Source of the DNA: Micavibrio sp. UBA6145 | Lineage (GTDB): Bacteria; Pseudomonadota; Alphaproteobacteria; Micavibrionales; UBA1664 | Reading direction: 5' to 3' | DNA: 12,402 bases | Assembly (NCBI GenBank): GCA_002423205.1 | Contig: DIUZ01000026.1 | Coordinates: 434,007 to 446,408 of the forward strand | In this document: positions 1 through 8,456 of the stretch, in pieces | Position numbering within the stretch: the first letter of the stretch is position 1 | Layout of the letters: each line of letters starts with the position of its first letter | Notes under the pieces: generated by a model | The model's database searches: none | Told to the model about the DNA's origin: nothing | What the model saw: only the letters and a program-made list of their open reading frames with translations | Translations under genes and position numbers: made by a program

Positions 1-3000
1 GCAAGTACAAGCGCATGAAGTACAAAGGCATCATCTGCGAAAAATGCGGCGTTGAAGTCACGCTGACGAAAGTCCGCCGCGAACGCATGGGTCACATCCA
101 ACTGGCTTCGCCGGTTGCGCATATCTGGTTCCTCAAGTCGCTGCCGTCGCGCATCGGCCTGATGATGGACATGACGCTGAAGGATCTGGAAAAGGTCCTG
201 TACTTTGAATCGTACGTTGTGACCGAGCCGGGCATGACCCCGCTCAAGCAATTCCAGTTGCTGACCGAAGACGAATTCTTCTCGGCACAGGACGAATATG
301 GCGATGAAAACTTCCGTGCCGGCATCGGCGCTGAAGCGATCAAGGAAATGCTCATGGCCGTCAACCTCGACGACATGAAGAAAAACCTTGAGGAAGAGCT
401 GAAAGAGACCACCTCTGAAGCCCGCCGCAAAAAAGTCGTCAAGCAGCTGCACCTGGTCTCATCCTTCATCGAATCCGGCACCCGCCCGGAATGGATGGTC
501 ATGGATGTCGTTCCGGTTCTGCCGCCTGAACTGCGCCCGCTCGTCCCGCTGGACGGTGGCCGTTTCGCGACCTCGGATCTCAACGATCTGTACCGCCGCG
601 TCATTAACCGTAACAACCGTCTGAAACGCCTGATCGAACTGCGTGCGCCGGACATCATCGTCCGCAACGAAAAACGCATGCTGCAGGAATCGGTCGACGC
701 ATTGTTCGACAACGGCCGTCGCGGCCGCGTGATCACGGGCACCAACAAGCGCCCGCTGAAATCGCTCTCCGACATGCTCAAAGGCAAACAAGGTCGTTTC
801 CGTCAGAACCTGCTCGGCAAACGCGTCGACTATTCTGGCCGTTCGGTCATCGTTGTCGGTCCTGAACTGAAGCTGCACCAATGCGGTCTGCCGAAGAAAA
901 TGGCCCTCGAGCTGTTCAAGCCGTTCATCTACCACAAGCTGGAACTCTACGGTCTCGCAACGACCGTTAAGGCCGCCAAGCGCATGGTCGAAAAAGAGCG
1001 TCCGGAAGTCTGGGACATTCTTGAAGAAGTCATCCGCGAGCACCCGGTTCTTCTGAACCGTGCGCCGACGCTGCACCGTCTGGGCATCCAGGCGTTCGAA
1101 CCAACCCTGATCGAAGGTAAAGCGATCCAGCTGCACCCGCTCGTCTGTACGGCGTTCAACGCCGACTTCGACGGTGACCAGATGGCCGTTCACGTCCCGC
1201 TGTCCATTGAGGCACAGCTGGAAGCGCGCGTTCTGATGATGTCGACCAACAACATTCTCTCGCCTGCCAACGGTAAACCGATCATCGTGCCGTCCCAGGA
1301 TATCATTCTGGGCCTGTACTACCTGTCCATCATGCGCGACGGCGAACCCGGCGAAGGCATGGCGTTCGGCAACACGGCTGAAATCGCACACGCAATGGAA
1401 GCCAAAGTGCTTTCGCTGCATGCGAAAATCAAAGCCCGTGTCACGTCGTATGACGAGGCTGGCGAACCGGTTGTTTCCATCGTTGAAACCACCCCGGGCC
1501 GTATGATGATGGGCGAACTTCTGCCCAAGCACCACAAGGTCCCGTATGCTGTCATCAACACCGTGATGACGAAAAAAGAAATCCAGTCCCTGATCGACGT
1601 GGTTTACCGCCACTGCGGTCAGAAAGAGACCGTGATCTTCTGCGACCGTATGATGAAGCTCGGCTTCCGCCAGGCATGCATCGCCGGTATTTCGTTCGGT
1701 AAAGATGACCTCATCATTCCGGAAGAAAAAGTCAAACTGATCGCGAAAGCAAAAGATCAGGTGAAAGAGTTCGAACAGCAATACCTGGACGGCCTCATCA
1801 CCAAAGGCGAAAAATACAACAAGGTCGTCGACATCTGGTCCCATTGCACTGACGAAGTCGCAACCGCCATGATGAAGAAGATTTCCAACATCAAGGAAGT
1901 CGGCCTCAACTCGGTCTACATGATGGCCCACTCGGGCGCACGTGGTTCGGCTGCTCAGATCCGCCAGCTTGCTGGTATGCGCGGTCTGATGGCCAAACCG
2001 TCGGGCGAAATCATCGAAACGCCGATTACCGCCAACTTCAAGGAAGGTCTGACCGTTCTTGAATACTTCAACTCGACCCACGGTGCCCGTAAAGGCCTCG
2101 CGGATACGGCTCTGAAAACCGCTAACTCCGGTTATCTGACCCGTCGTCTGGTTGACGTGGCACAGGACGTCATCATCACCGAACGTGATTGCGGCACGCA
2201 AAACGGTCTGACCCTTCGCGCTGTCATTGACGGCGGCGACGTGATCGTTCCGTTGTCCGAACGCGTTCTCGGTCGTCATGCTGCCGTCGATATCGTCAAC
2301 CCGCTGACCGGCAAGGTTCTGGTCAAGGCAACTGAAGAAATCGGCGAAATCGCGGCTGCTGAAATCGATACGGCCGGCATTGACTCCGTCATTGTCCGTT
2401 CGGTCCTGACCTGCACGACCAAAATCGGTATCTGCGGTAACTGCTACGGCCGCGATCTGGCCCGTGGTACGACGGTCAACCTCGGTGAAGCTGTCGGCGT
2501 CGTTGCCGCTCAGTCCATCGGCGAACCGGGTACCCAGCTGACCATGCGTACCTTCCACATCGGTGGCGCTGCACAACGTGGTGCGGAACAATCGAACGTC
2601 GAAGCATCCATGGACGGCACCCTGGACATCCGCAACTCGAACACGGTTAAAAACTCGGACGGCATTGAAATCGTCATGAGCCGTAACACCGAAGTCGTGA
2701 TCAAGGATGGCCGCGGTTCCGAGAAAGCATCGTACCGTATTCCCTACGGCGCGAAACTTCTCTCCAAGAACGGCGACAAGATCAAGGCCGGCACGAAAAT
2801 TGCCGAGTGGGATCCGTACACCATGCCGATCATCACCGAAATGACCGGTGTGGCGCACTACTTCGACCTCGTCGAAGGTTCGTCCGTCGTCGACCAGGTG
2901 GACGAAGCCACGGGTATCGCTGCCAAGACGGTTATCGACTGGCGTGCCATGCCCAAGGCTGGTGATCTCAAGCCGCGCATTTCGCTGCTCGATAAAAACA

Positions 3001-3974
3001 AGAAGGTCATCACCCTTCCGAACGGCCTGCCTGCCAACTACTACATGTCGGTCGGCGCGATTATCGGCGTTGAGAACGGTGCTGAAGTTAAAGCTGGTGA
3101 CGTTATCGCACGTATTCCGCGCGAAACTTCGAAAACCCGCGACATTACGGGCGGTCTGCCCCGCGTGGCCGAGTTGTTCGAAGCACGTCGTCCGAAAGAC
3201 TTCGCGATCATCTCGGAAGTCGATGGCTACATTGAATTCGGCAAAGACTACAAAAACAAACGCCGTATCATTGTGAACCCGGTCGATAAGAAACAGGAAT
3301 CGAAGGAATACCTGATCCCGAAAGGCAAACACATTGTCGTTCAGGAAGGTGACTTTGTCCGCCGCGGTGACGCCGTTCTCGAAGGCGCCATGGTGCCGCA
3401 CGATATTCTGGACGTGATGGGTGTTGAGGCTCTGGCCGACTACCTCGTCAACGAGATCCAGGACGTCTACCGTCTCCAGGGTGTTAAGATCAACGACAAG
3501 CACATTGAAACCATCGCGCGTCAGATGATGCAGAAGGTTGAAGTGACGGCTGTCGGCGATACGACCTACCTCGTTGGCGAGCATGTTGACCGCGAAGACT
3601 TCAAAGTCCAGCGTCAGAAAGATCTCGACGACGGCAAGCGTCCGGCTGAAGCGAAACCCATCCTCATGGGTATCACCAAGGCCTCGCTGCAGACGAAGTC
3701 GTTCATCTCGGCTGCATCGTTCCAGGAAACCACGCGCGTTCTCACCGAAGCCGCAACGCAGGGCAAAGTCGACTCCCTGAACGGTCTCAAAGAAAACGTC
3801 ATCGTTGGTCGCCTGATCCCGGCTGGTACCGGTTCGTATGTCAACCGCGTCCGCAAGGTCGCTGCTGACCGCGATAAGGTTGCCCTGGCCGCTCAGCAAT
3901 CTTCGAACGCAGTGGAAGACGGCGAAATGCCCGCTCTCGCCGCGAACGAAGAGACCAAGCGTTCGGCTGCATAA
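1..3974 (+). CDS. rpoC: DNA-directed RNA polymerase beta-prime subunit (5' partial)
   Basis: Largest catalytic subunit of RNA polymerase. The frame is open from the window edge (codons start at position 3, reading K-Y-K-R before the first Met). Compared with E. coli RpoC about 73 residues are missing, including the first two cysteines of the N-terminal zinc finger; the second pair is present (ICEKC, about 48-62). Visible landmarks, in order: the switch/lid region (FRQNLLGKRVDYSGRSVI, near 798-850), the Mg2+-binding NADFDGD motif at 1158-1178, the bridge helix (HSGARGSAAQIRQLAGMRG, near 1930-1990), the second zinc site with cysteines at 2190, 2412, 2433 and 2442, and the trigger loop (GEPGTQLTMRTFHIGGAA, from about 2520). 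The expected full length is about 1396 residues, normal for the family. No frameshift or unusual insertion was seen. rpoB is expected just upstream. A strong intrinsic terminator follows the TAA. Synonymous choice is strongly biased, as expected for a highly expressed gene. Confidence 0.99.
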   Translation, partial: KYKRMKYKGIICEKCGVEVTLTKVRRERMGHIQLASPVAHIWFLKSLPSRIGLMMDMTLKDLEKVLYFESYVVTEPGMTPLKQFQLLTEDEFFSAQDEYGDENFRAGIGAEAIKEMLMAVNLDDMKKNLEEELKETTSEARRKKVVKQLHLVSSFIESGTRPEWMVMDVVPVLPPELRPLVPLDGGRFATSDLNDLYRRVINRNNRLKRLIELRAPDIIVRNEKRMLQESVDALFDNGRRGRVITGTNKRPLKSLSDMLKGKQGRFRQNLLGKRVDYSGRSVIVVGPELKLHQCGLPKKMALELFKPFIYHKLELYGLATTVKAAKRMVEKERPEVWDILEEVIREHPVLLNRAPTLHRLGIQAFEPTLIEGKAIQLHPLVCTAFNADFDGDQMAVHVPLSIEAQLEARVLMMSTNNILSPANGKPIIVPSQDIILGLYYLSIMRDGEPGEGMAFGNTAEIAHAMEAKVLSLHAKIKARVTSYDEAGEPVVSIVETTPGRMMMGELLPKHHKVPYAVINTVMTKKEIQSLIDVVYRHCGQKETVIFCDRMMKLGFRQACIAGISFGKDDLIIPEEKVKLIAKAKDQVKEFEQQYLDGLITKGEKYNKVVDIWSHCTDEVATAMMKKISNIKEVGLNSVYMMAHSGARGSAAQIRQLAGMRGLMAKPSGEIIETPITANFKEGLTVLEYFNSTHGARKGLADTALKTANSGYLTRRLVDVAQDVIITERDCGTQNGLTLRAVIDGGDVIVPLSERVLGRHAAVDIVNPLTGKVLVKATEEIGEIAAAEIDTAGIDSVIVRSVLTCTTKIGICGNCYGRDLARGTTVNLGEAVGVVAAQSIGEPGTQLTMRTFHIGGAAQRGAEQSNVEASMDGTLDIRNSNTVKNSDGIEIVMSRNTEVVIKDGRGSEKASYRIPYGAKLLSKNGDKIKAGTKIAEWDPYTMPIITEMTGVAHYFDLVEGSSVVDQVDEATGIAAKTVIDWRAMPKAGDLKPRISLLDKNKKVITLPNGLPANYYMSVGAIIGVENGAEVKAGDVIARIPRETSKTRDITGGLPRVAELFEARRPKDFAIISEVDGYIEFGKDYKNKRRIIVNPVDKKQESKEYLIPKGKHIVVQEGDFVRRGDAVLEGAMVPHDILDVMGVEALADYLVNEIQDVYRLQGVKINDKHIETIARQMMQKVEVTAVGDTTYLVGEHVDREDFKVQRQKDLDDGKRPAEAKPILMGITKASLQTKSFISAASFQETTRVLTEAATQGKVDSLNGLKENVIVGRLIPAGTGSYVNRVRKVAADRDKVALAAQQSSNAVEDGEMPALAANEETKRSAA

Positions 3975-3994
3975 GCAAACGAAACAGACTTACG

Positions 3995-4024
3995 AAAAAC
4001 CCCGCGCATCCCGCGGGGTTTTTT
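3995..4024 (+). terminator. Rho-independent terminator after rpoC
   Basis: Perfect 12-bp inverted repeat: AAAAACCCCGCG (3995-4006), loop CATCC (4007-4011), CGCGGGGTTTTT (4012-4023), with the T run 4019-4024. It begins 20 nt after the rpoC stop codon. It should end the rpoBC transcript and so separates it from the porin gene downstream. The A-rich left edge means it might also work in reverse, but no minus-strand gene lies close enough to need it. Confidence 0.93.
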
Positions 4025-4101
4025 CATGGTCATAAAATTACATCCGTTAAATTTTTACTAAAAGCGCAGAGCTTTAATTTTATCTGCGGCAAATAAACGG
4101 G

Positions 4102-4130
4102 CTGAAAAAATGACGCGAATATACGATACT
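4102..4130 (+). promoter_or_regulatory. Candidate sigma70-type promoter of the porin-MCP unit
   Basis: CTGAAA (4102-4107, 4/6 match to the -35 consensus), a 17-nt spacer, then GATACT (4125-4130, 4/6 match to the -10 consensus). Transcription would start near 4137, leaving a leader of only about 23 nt before the porin ATG. The region between the rpoC terminator and the porin (4025-4159) is clearly AT-rich and must hold a promoter, because the terminator precedes it. The exact boxes are uncertain and I saw no better pair. Confidence 0.35.
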
Positions 4131-4140
4131 GATCTCTAAC

Positions 4141-4159
4141 AAGGGTCGTTTTTTTTGCT
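4141..4159 (+). promoter_or_regulatory. Porin ribosome-binding site with T8 spacer tract
   Basis: AAGGG at 4141-4145 is the only Shine-Dalgarno-like sequence before the ATG at 4160. The spacing is 14 nt, longer than the usual 5-9, and eight of these bases are one homopolymer of T (4149-4156). No alternative in-frame start with better spacing is visible, and the signal peptide begins properly at 4160, so the start is kept. Confidence 0.5.
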
Positions 4160-5386
4160 ATGACAAATTCCAAATTCTCTTCGCTGTTTCTCTCCGCCTG
4201 CGCGTTTGCCGTTCTTCACACCGCTGCTGCCACTGCCGCCGATATTGGCGAAGACGCCAAATACGGCAAGATCTCCGGCGATTTCCGCTACCGCTCTGAA
4301 TTCGTGGACCAGACGGGCCTGCGGGATTCTGCCCGCGCCCATACGGCACGCCTGCGCCTTGGCTATGAAAGCCCGGTCTATAAAGGCTTCAAGTTTTTCG
4401 GCGAAATGGAATCGAACCAGATTCTGGGCGGCGAACAATTCAATGACGGCCTCAACGGCAAGGCCCGTTATCCGCGCGTCAATGATCCGCGCATGACCGG
4501 CGTCAATCAGGCATATCTTGATTACAAGGATCACGGCGTACAGCTGCGCCTTGGCCGCCAGCCGCTGCTTTTCGACAATCAACGTTTTGTATCCTGGTCG
4601 AAATGGCGTCAGAACGACGTCACCCACGACGCTGCGCAGATCCAGTTTGAACCACTGGAAAAACTCAAACTCTCATACGCACACAGCACCGGCGTAAACC
4701 GGTATTCGGGTCGCCGTTCCGATGCAGGGCGTTATGATGCCAACATCAATCTTTTCAACGCCCGCTATGAATTGCCCAAGGGCTTTACCGTGTCCGGCTA
4801 CGGCTACCTCGTCGATTTTGAAGAACCGACGGAAAACGCCCTGTCGTCCAGAACATACGGCGTACGCGCTGTCTATGACCCTAAGGGTAAGACATGGCTG
4901 CCGTTCGGATCGGTGGAGTATGCCCGCCAGTCTGACTACGGCCAGAATCCACTATCCTATAATGCGAATTATTACGCCGTTGAAGCCGGTGCCAAGCTCG
5001 ACACCATCCGCCTGAGTATTGCCCACGAACATCTGGGCAGCGACGGCACCGCATCGCTACAGACGCCGATCGGCACCGCCTATAATTTCCTTGGCTGGAC
5101 GGAAAAATTCGGCACCATCCCGGTGCAGGGTCTGACCGATACGCGCTTCCAGGCGGTGTACCCGGTGGATCTGCCATGGGAGGGCCAGAAAATCACCTTC
5201 ACCGGCCAGTATCATGATTTCAATTCGGTAAAGGGATCTCTCGATTACGGCACCGAGCTGGGTCTGAGCATGACCTACACCCCGGTCAAGAACCACGACT
5301 TCACGCTGCGTTACGCTGATTACAACGCGGAAGATCTATTCACCGACACGACCAAGGTCGCGGTGTTCTACGAATATAAATTCTAA
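4160..5386 (+). CDS. Alginate-export-family outer-membrane beta-barrel protein (porin-like)
   Basis: Predicted outer-membrane channel of 408 residues. Residues 1-26 form a Sec signal peptide (K5, then a hydrophobic run, with probable cleavage ATA|AD). The mature part alternates amphipathic beta strands, is rich in Tyr/Phe/Gly, and ends in Phe (VAVFYEYKF), the usual terminal signature for barrel assembly by BAM. Residues about 117-162 (QAYLDYKD, then LRLGRQPLLFDNQRFVSW, then WRQNDVTHDAAQIQ) resemble the alginate-export/AlgE-like domain (Pfam Alginate_exp), whose members are 16- to 18-stranded barrels for anionic polysaccharides or small solutes. The family call rests on this motif. The substrate is unknown, and no alginate synthesis or degradation genes are in the window, so polysaccharide export should not be assumed. 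The chemoreceptor starts 17 nt downstream and is probably cotranscribed. Confidence 0.82.
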   Translation: MTNSKFSSLFLSACAFAVLHTAAATAADIGEDAKYGKISGDFRYRSEFVDQTGLRDSARAHTARLRLGYESPVYKGFKFFGEMESNQILGGEQFNDGLNGKARYPRVNDPRMTGVNQAYLDYKDHGVQLRLGRQPLLFDNQRFVSWSKWRQNDVTHDAAQIQFEPLEKLKLSYAHSTGVNRYSGRRSDAGRYDANINLFNARYELPKGFTVSGYGYLVDFEEPTENALSSRTYGVRAVYDPKGKTWLPFGSVEYARQSDYGQNPLSYNANYYAVEAGAKLDTIRLSIAHEHLGSDGTASLQTPIGTAYNFLGWTEKFGTIPVQGLTDTRFQAVYPVDLPWEGQKITFTGQYHDFNSVKGSLDYGTELGLSMTYTPVKNHDFTLRYADYNAEDLFTDTTKVAVFYEYKF

Positions 5387-5403
5387 GGTTTTTGGGCACT
5401 GAC

Positions 5404-7095
5404 ATGAACAGACTGATCAAAACGGTAAAGCTGCGTCACCAATTGCTTGGTGTTGTGATTACAATGGCATTGATGTGTCTTTCCGCCGGTCTGGTCGGGC
5501 TCATCTCCATGAACCATTACAACAGTCTTGTAGAAAAAATGCGTATGGCTTCGGCCCGCGCCGTTGCTGGCGAACGCATGAACGCGGCCATTCTTTCCGT
5601 CGTCATGGACTCGCGCGGCATCTACATGGCCACGACCCAGGAAGATGTCGAAAAATACGGTAAGCCGCTTTTGAAAAACCTGGCCGCCGTGCGCACGCAC
5701 CTGAACGAATGGCATGACCTTCTGCCCGAAGACCGTAAGGCTGAATTGTCACCCGCCATCGCAAAAGCCGATGAATTCATTAGCTATCGCAGCGAGCTCG
5801 TGCGCCTGGCGCGTGAGGTCAGCATTCCCGAGGCGCGTGCATGGGGTGACAACGACAAGAACCGCGCGAACCGTAAGGCGCTGAATGATCTGGTCGTCAA
5901 ACTGGCCGACGGCAACAATGCCGAAATCGCCCAGACGGTTGAAGAGACCCAGGATTACTACAACGCCCGGAAAAACATCATCCTCCTGATCATCAGCCTC
6001 GGCCTGCCGCTTGGCCTGATCCTGGCGCTGACCCTGACCTATCGCGGCATCATCCGTCCGTTGCGCGGCATGACGGCCACCATGCTCTCGCTTGCCGGCG
6101 GCAATACATCCGTCGTTATACCTGATCTTGATTCCAAAAATGAAATCGGCGAAATGGCCGGTGCCGTCGAAGTCTTCCGCAAGGGATTGCTTGATGCCGA
6201 CCGCCTGACCGCCGTGCAGAAGGAAGAACAGACCGCCAAGGAACGCCGCGCTGTTGAGATGGAACGCATCCTGCGCGAATTCGACAACGGCATCCGCGAT
6301 GTGCTCAAAGCCATTGGTGCCGCATCAACCGAACTCGAAGCCACCGCCGGGTCCATGTCGAACATGGCTGAACAGAGCAGCCATTCCGTCGGCTCCGTCG
6401 CCGCCGCGGCAGAACAGGCATCCGCCAACGTCCAGATTGTCTCGAACTCGACCGAACAACTCGCGTCGTCGATCGGCGATATCATGCAGCAGGTGAAGCA
6501 TTCCAACACCACGGTCGATACCGCCATGGAAGAGGCGCGCAAGACGTCGGATTTTGCCAGCCGTCTGCTGGAAGCCAGCCGCGAAATCGGCAATGTGCTG
6601 GTCCTGATCCAGAAAATCGCTGCGCAGACCAACCTGCTGGCACTCAATGCCACGATCGAGGCCGCGCGCGCGGGTGAAGCCGGCAAAGGTTTTGCCGTCG
6701 TCGCCAACGAAGTCAAAAGTCTTGCCGACCAGACCGCCCGGGCAACCGAGCAGATCAGCGACCAGGTCGACTCGCTTCAGGCCGTATCGCAAAGCGTGGT
6801 GGACGCCATCGGCAACATTGTCTCCATCATCGACGGCATTCATGATGTATCGGCATCGATCTCAAGCTCGATGACGCAGCAAAGCAACGTAACGTCAGAG
6901 ATTTCGCACAACATCCGCGAAGCCGCCGTGGGCACACGTGACGTTTCCGAAAACATCACGCAGATCAGCCGCGCCACCGGTGAAACCGGCGAAACGGCGC
7001 GCCAGCTTCTGGCCGCGTCCAGCGACCTGGCCCGCCAGGCCACGGACATGCAGGATAATGTCAGCCGTTTCCTGACAACCGTTAAAGCAGTATAA
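5404..7095 (+). CDS. Methyl-accepting chemotaxis protein
   Basis: Transmembrane chemoreceptor of 563 residues that passes ligand signals to the CheW/CheA complex. Order: short basic N-terminus, TM1 about 13-36, a helical periplasmic sensor about 37-189 of four-helix-bundle type (by appearance; ligand unknown), TM2 about 191-213, HAMP about 215-268 (IIRPLRGMT, then NEIGEMAGAVEVFR), then a long coiled coil with the highly conserved hairpin tip EAARAGEAGKGFAVVANEV at about 419-437. The C-terminus ends FLTTVKAV, with no NWETF-type CheR/CheB tethering pentapeptide. I chose ATG 5404 over the in-frame TTG at 5392 because it gives the standard basic start before TM1; GGG at 5394-5396 is a weak ribosome site 7 nt away. 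It lies 17 nt after the porin gene, consistent with one transcript, and is followed by a terminator. The window contains no che genes. Confidence 0.95.
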   Translation: MNRLIKTVKLRHQLLGVVITMALMCLSAGLVGLISMNHYNSLVEKMRMASARAVAGERMNAAILSVVMDSRGIYMATTQEDVEKYGKPLLKNLAAVRTHLNEWHDLLPEDRKAELSPAIAKADEFISYRSELVRLAREVSIPEARAWGDNDKNRANRKALNDLVVKLADGNNAEIAQTVEETQDYYNARKNIILLIISLGLPLGLILALTLTYRGIIRPLRGMTATMLSLAGGNTSVVIPDLDSKNEIGEMAGAVEVFRKGLLDADRLTAVQKEEQTAKERRAVEMERILREFDNGIRDVLKAIGAASTELEATAGSMSNMAEQSSHSVGSVAAAAEQASANVQIVSNSTEQLASSIGDIMQQVKHSNTTVDTAMEEARKTSDFASRLLEASREIGNVLVLIQKIAAQTNLLALNATIEAARAGEAGKGFAVVANEVKSLADQTARATEQISDQVDSLQAVSQSVVDAIGNIVSIIDGIHDVSASISSSMTQQSNVTSEISHNIREAAVGTRDVSENITQISRATGETGETARQLLAASSDLARQATDMQDNVSRFLTTVKAV

Positions 7096-7114
7096 TTTCA
7101 GGAACTGGTATTTA

Positions 7115-7149
7115 AAAAGCCACGCCGGAAACGGGGTGGCTTTTCTTTT
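7115..7149 (+). terminator. Rho-independent terminator after the chemoreceptor gene
   Basis: Inverted repeat AAAAGCCAC-G-CCG (7115-7127), tetraloop GAAA (7128-7131), CGG-G-GTGGCTTTT (7132-7144), with a single G-G mismatch in the stem and a tail TTTTCTTTT (7141-7149). The GNRA-type loop should make the hairpin stable. It starts about 20 nt after the stop codon, ends the porin-MCP transcript and isolates mipA. Confidence 0.88.
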
Positions 7150-7205
7150 ACAATCGGCGCTCTAAATCCCTTACGGACCTAAACCCTTTTATCTTGATGG
7201 TGCTC

Positions 7206-8033
7206 ATGACCCGCTTCGCCCCACGTTTTGCTTTCTCTGCGACCCTGATTGTCGCGGCACTTGCCGGTACGGCAGCCAACGCGCAAAGCTTTCCCGATGG
7301 CTGGACGGCCACCGCTGGTGCCGGTGCCATCTACGCGCCTGCCTACCAGGGTTCTGATGATTACCAGCTCTCCCTTGTCCCCGATGTATCCGTAAAATAC
7401 CGCGAGGATTTCGAAGCCTCCGTGCACAAGGGTGTGCGTTACAACCTTGTAAACTATAACGGCCTGCGTGCCGGCCCCATCGCGCGTTACGATTTCGGCC
7501 GCGACGAAGACGGCGACAGCATTTTCCGCGTCGGCGGCGATGAAACCAATGATCTGCGCGGTCTGGGTGATGTTGACGGCGCACCTGAACTAGGCGGCTT
7601 TATCGAATACGACATCCTGCCATTCCTGGAGGCCAAGGCTGAACTGCGCCAGGCCATCGGCGGCCATGAAGGCCTGGTCGGTGATCTGGGCGTCAATTAT
7701 AAAACGCAAGTCGGCGGCTTTGACCGCCCGGTCTATTTCAGCGCCGGTCCGCGCATGCGTATCGCCAGCGAGGATTACACCGAATCCTATTTCGGCATCG
7801 ATGCGGGCCAGTCCGCACGCTCCGGCCTCGGCGCTTATAGCCCCGATGGCGGCGTTGTATCCTACGGTATGGGCGGCTCCGTGACTGTGCCGGTGACTGA
7901 AAAGGTTCGCACCACCGTGTTTGCCGGTTATGACCGTCTGGGCGATGAAGCGGCGGATTCCCCGCTGGTCGAACAGCGCGGTTCGGCCAACCAGGGTATG
8001 GCTGGTATCACAATCGGCTATTCTTTCAATTAA
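7206..8033 (+). CDS. MipA/OmpV-family outer-membrane protein
   Basis: Outer-membrane beta-barrel protein of 275 residues. Signal peptide 1-26 (MTRFAPRF, hydrophobic run, ANA|Q cleavage). The mature protein starts with the family pattern GAGAIYAPAYQGSDDYQLSLVPDV in pieces (about residues 36-60), continues with barrel strands, and ends AGITIGYSFN. The final Asn after Phe is slightly unusual for a barrel end. E. coli MipA binds the lytic transglycosylase MltA and PBP1B; OmpV-type members elsewhere have other or unknown roles, so only the family is claimed. The start is uncertain: ATG 7197 adds three residues, TTG 7194 one more, and none has a clear Shine-Dalgarno sequence. I chose 7206 for the cleanest signal peptide. 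The preceding terminator means it needs its own promoter in about 7150-7196, but I found no convincing boxes. Its stop is one base from the end of the opposing DUF983 gene. Confidence 0.85.
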   Translation: MTRFAPRFAFSATLIVAALAGTAANAQSFPDGWTATAGAGAIYAPAYQGSDDYQLSLVPDVSVKYREDFEASVHKGVRYNLVNYNGLRAGPIARYDFGRDEDGDSIFRVGGDETNDLRGLGDVDGAPELGGFIEYDILPFLEAKAELRQAIGGHEGLVGDLGVNYKTQVGGFDRPVYFSAGPRMRIASEDYTESYFGIDAGQSARSGLGAYSPDGGVVSYGMGGSVTVPVTEKVRTTVFAGYDRLGDEAADSPLVEQRGSANQGMAGITIGYSFN

Positions 8034-8034
8034 T

Positions 8035-8412
8035 TCAGGATTTTAGCTTACCTTCGCGCACCAAATGCACGTATTGGGAGCATAAAAGCCATCCCTTAAG
8101 CGGCCGCAGGAAGAACATGCACCCCAGCACCGTAAAGGGCAGGGTGGTGATCGCTTGCACCCAGATCGGTGCCTCATAGGCGAATTGCAGCCATAGGGCC
8201 ATGGCTACCGAAAACGGGCTGACAATGGACATGGCAAAAAACGCCGGTCCGTCCGCTGTGTCGGAAAACCCGAAATCCAGACCGCACGCGTCACAGGCCT
8301 TGGCAACCTTCAGGTAGCCATTAAAAACGCGCCCCTGCTGGCATCGCGGGCATTTGCAGGCGATGCCGGTCTTGAAGGGGCTGGTGGTCGGATTGTAAAG
8401 CGGAAGCGTCAT
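8035..8412 (-). CDS. DUF983 family zinc-ribbon inner-membrane protein
   Basis: Small membrane protein of 125 residues and unknown function. The N-terminal part has two CxxC knuckles (C21/C24 in CPRCQQG and C40/C43 in CDACGLDF), expected to bind one zinc ion, followed by the DGPAFF segment typical of DUF983. Two hydrophobic stretches follow (about 56-78 and 84-103), then RPLKGWLLCSQY and a basic tail. This order and length match DUF983 proteins common in alphaproteobacteria. ATG 8412 is preferred, with GTG 8418 two codons upstream as the alternative; neither has a good ribosome-binding site. A near-consensus promoter lies upstream at 8457-8485. It is transcribed against mipA and divergently from the str operon. 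No partner gene nearby suggests a role. Confidence 0.88.
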   Translation of the reverse strand: MTLPLYNPTTSPFKTGIACKCPRCQQGRVFNGYLKVAKACDACGLDFGFSDTADGPAFFAMSIVSPFSVAMALWLQFAYEAPIWVQAITTLPFTVLGCMFFLRPLKGWLLCSQYVHLVREGKLKS

Positions 8413-8456
8413 GGCCACAGTCTATACGCTGTTTGCTTCACGCGTTGAATCGCTTT

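Noticed and set aside
459..3899. 1146-codon open frame on the minus strand opposite rpoC
   Set aside because: It lies codon-on-codon against rpoC, so its stops would need TTA, CTA or TCA codons in rpoC. The strong codon bias of rpoC avoids these three over the whole stretch (the frame ends at a TCA at 459-461). It has no recognisable domain and no ribosome site. Similar shadows lie opposite rpsG and fusA.
5392..5403. TTG 5392 as start of the chemoreceptor
   Set aside because: It would add four residues before a standard basic N-terminus. ATG 5404 gives the usual MCP beginning and a weak GGG ribosome site at proper distance.
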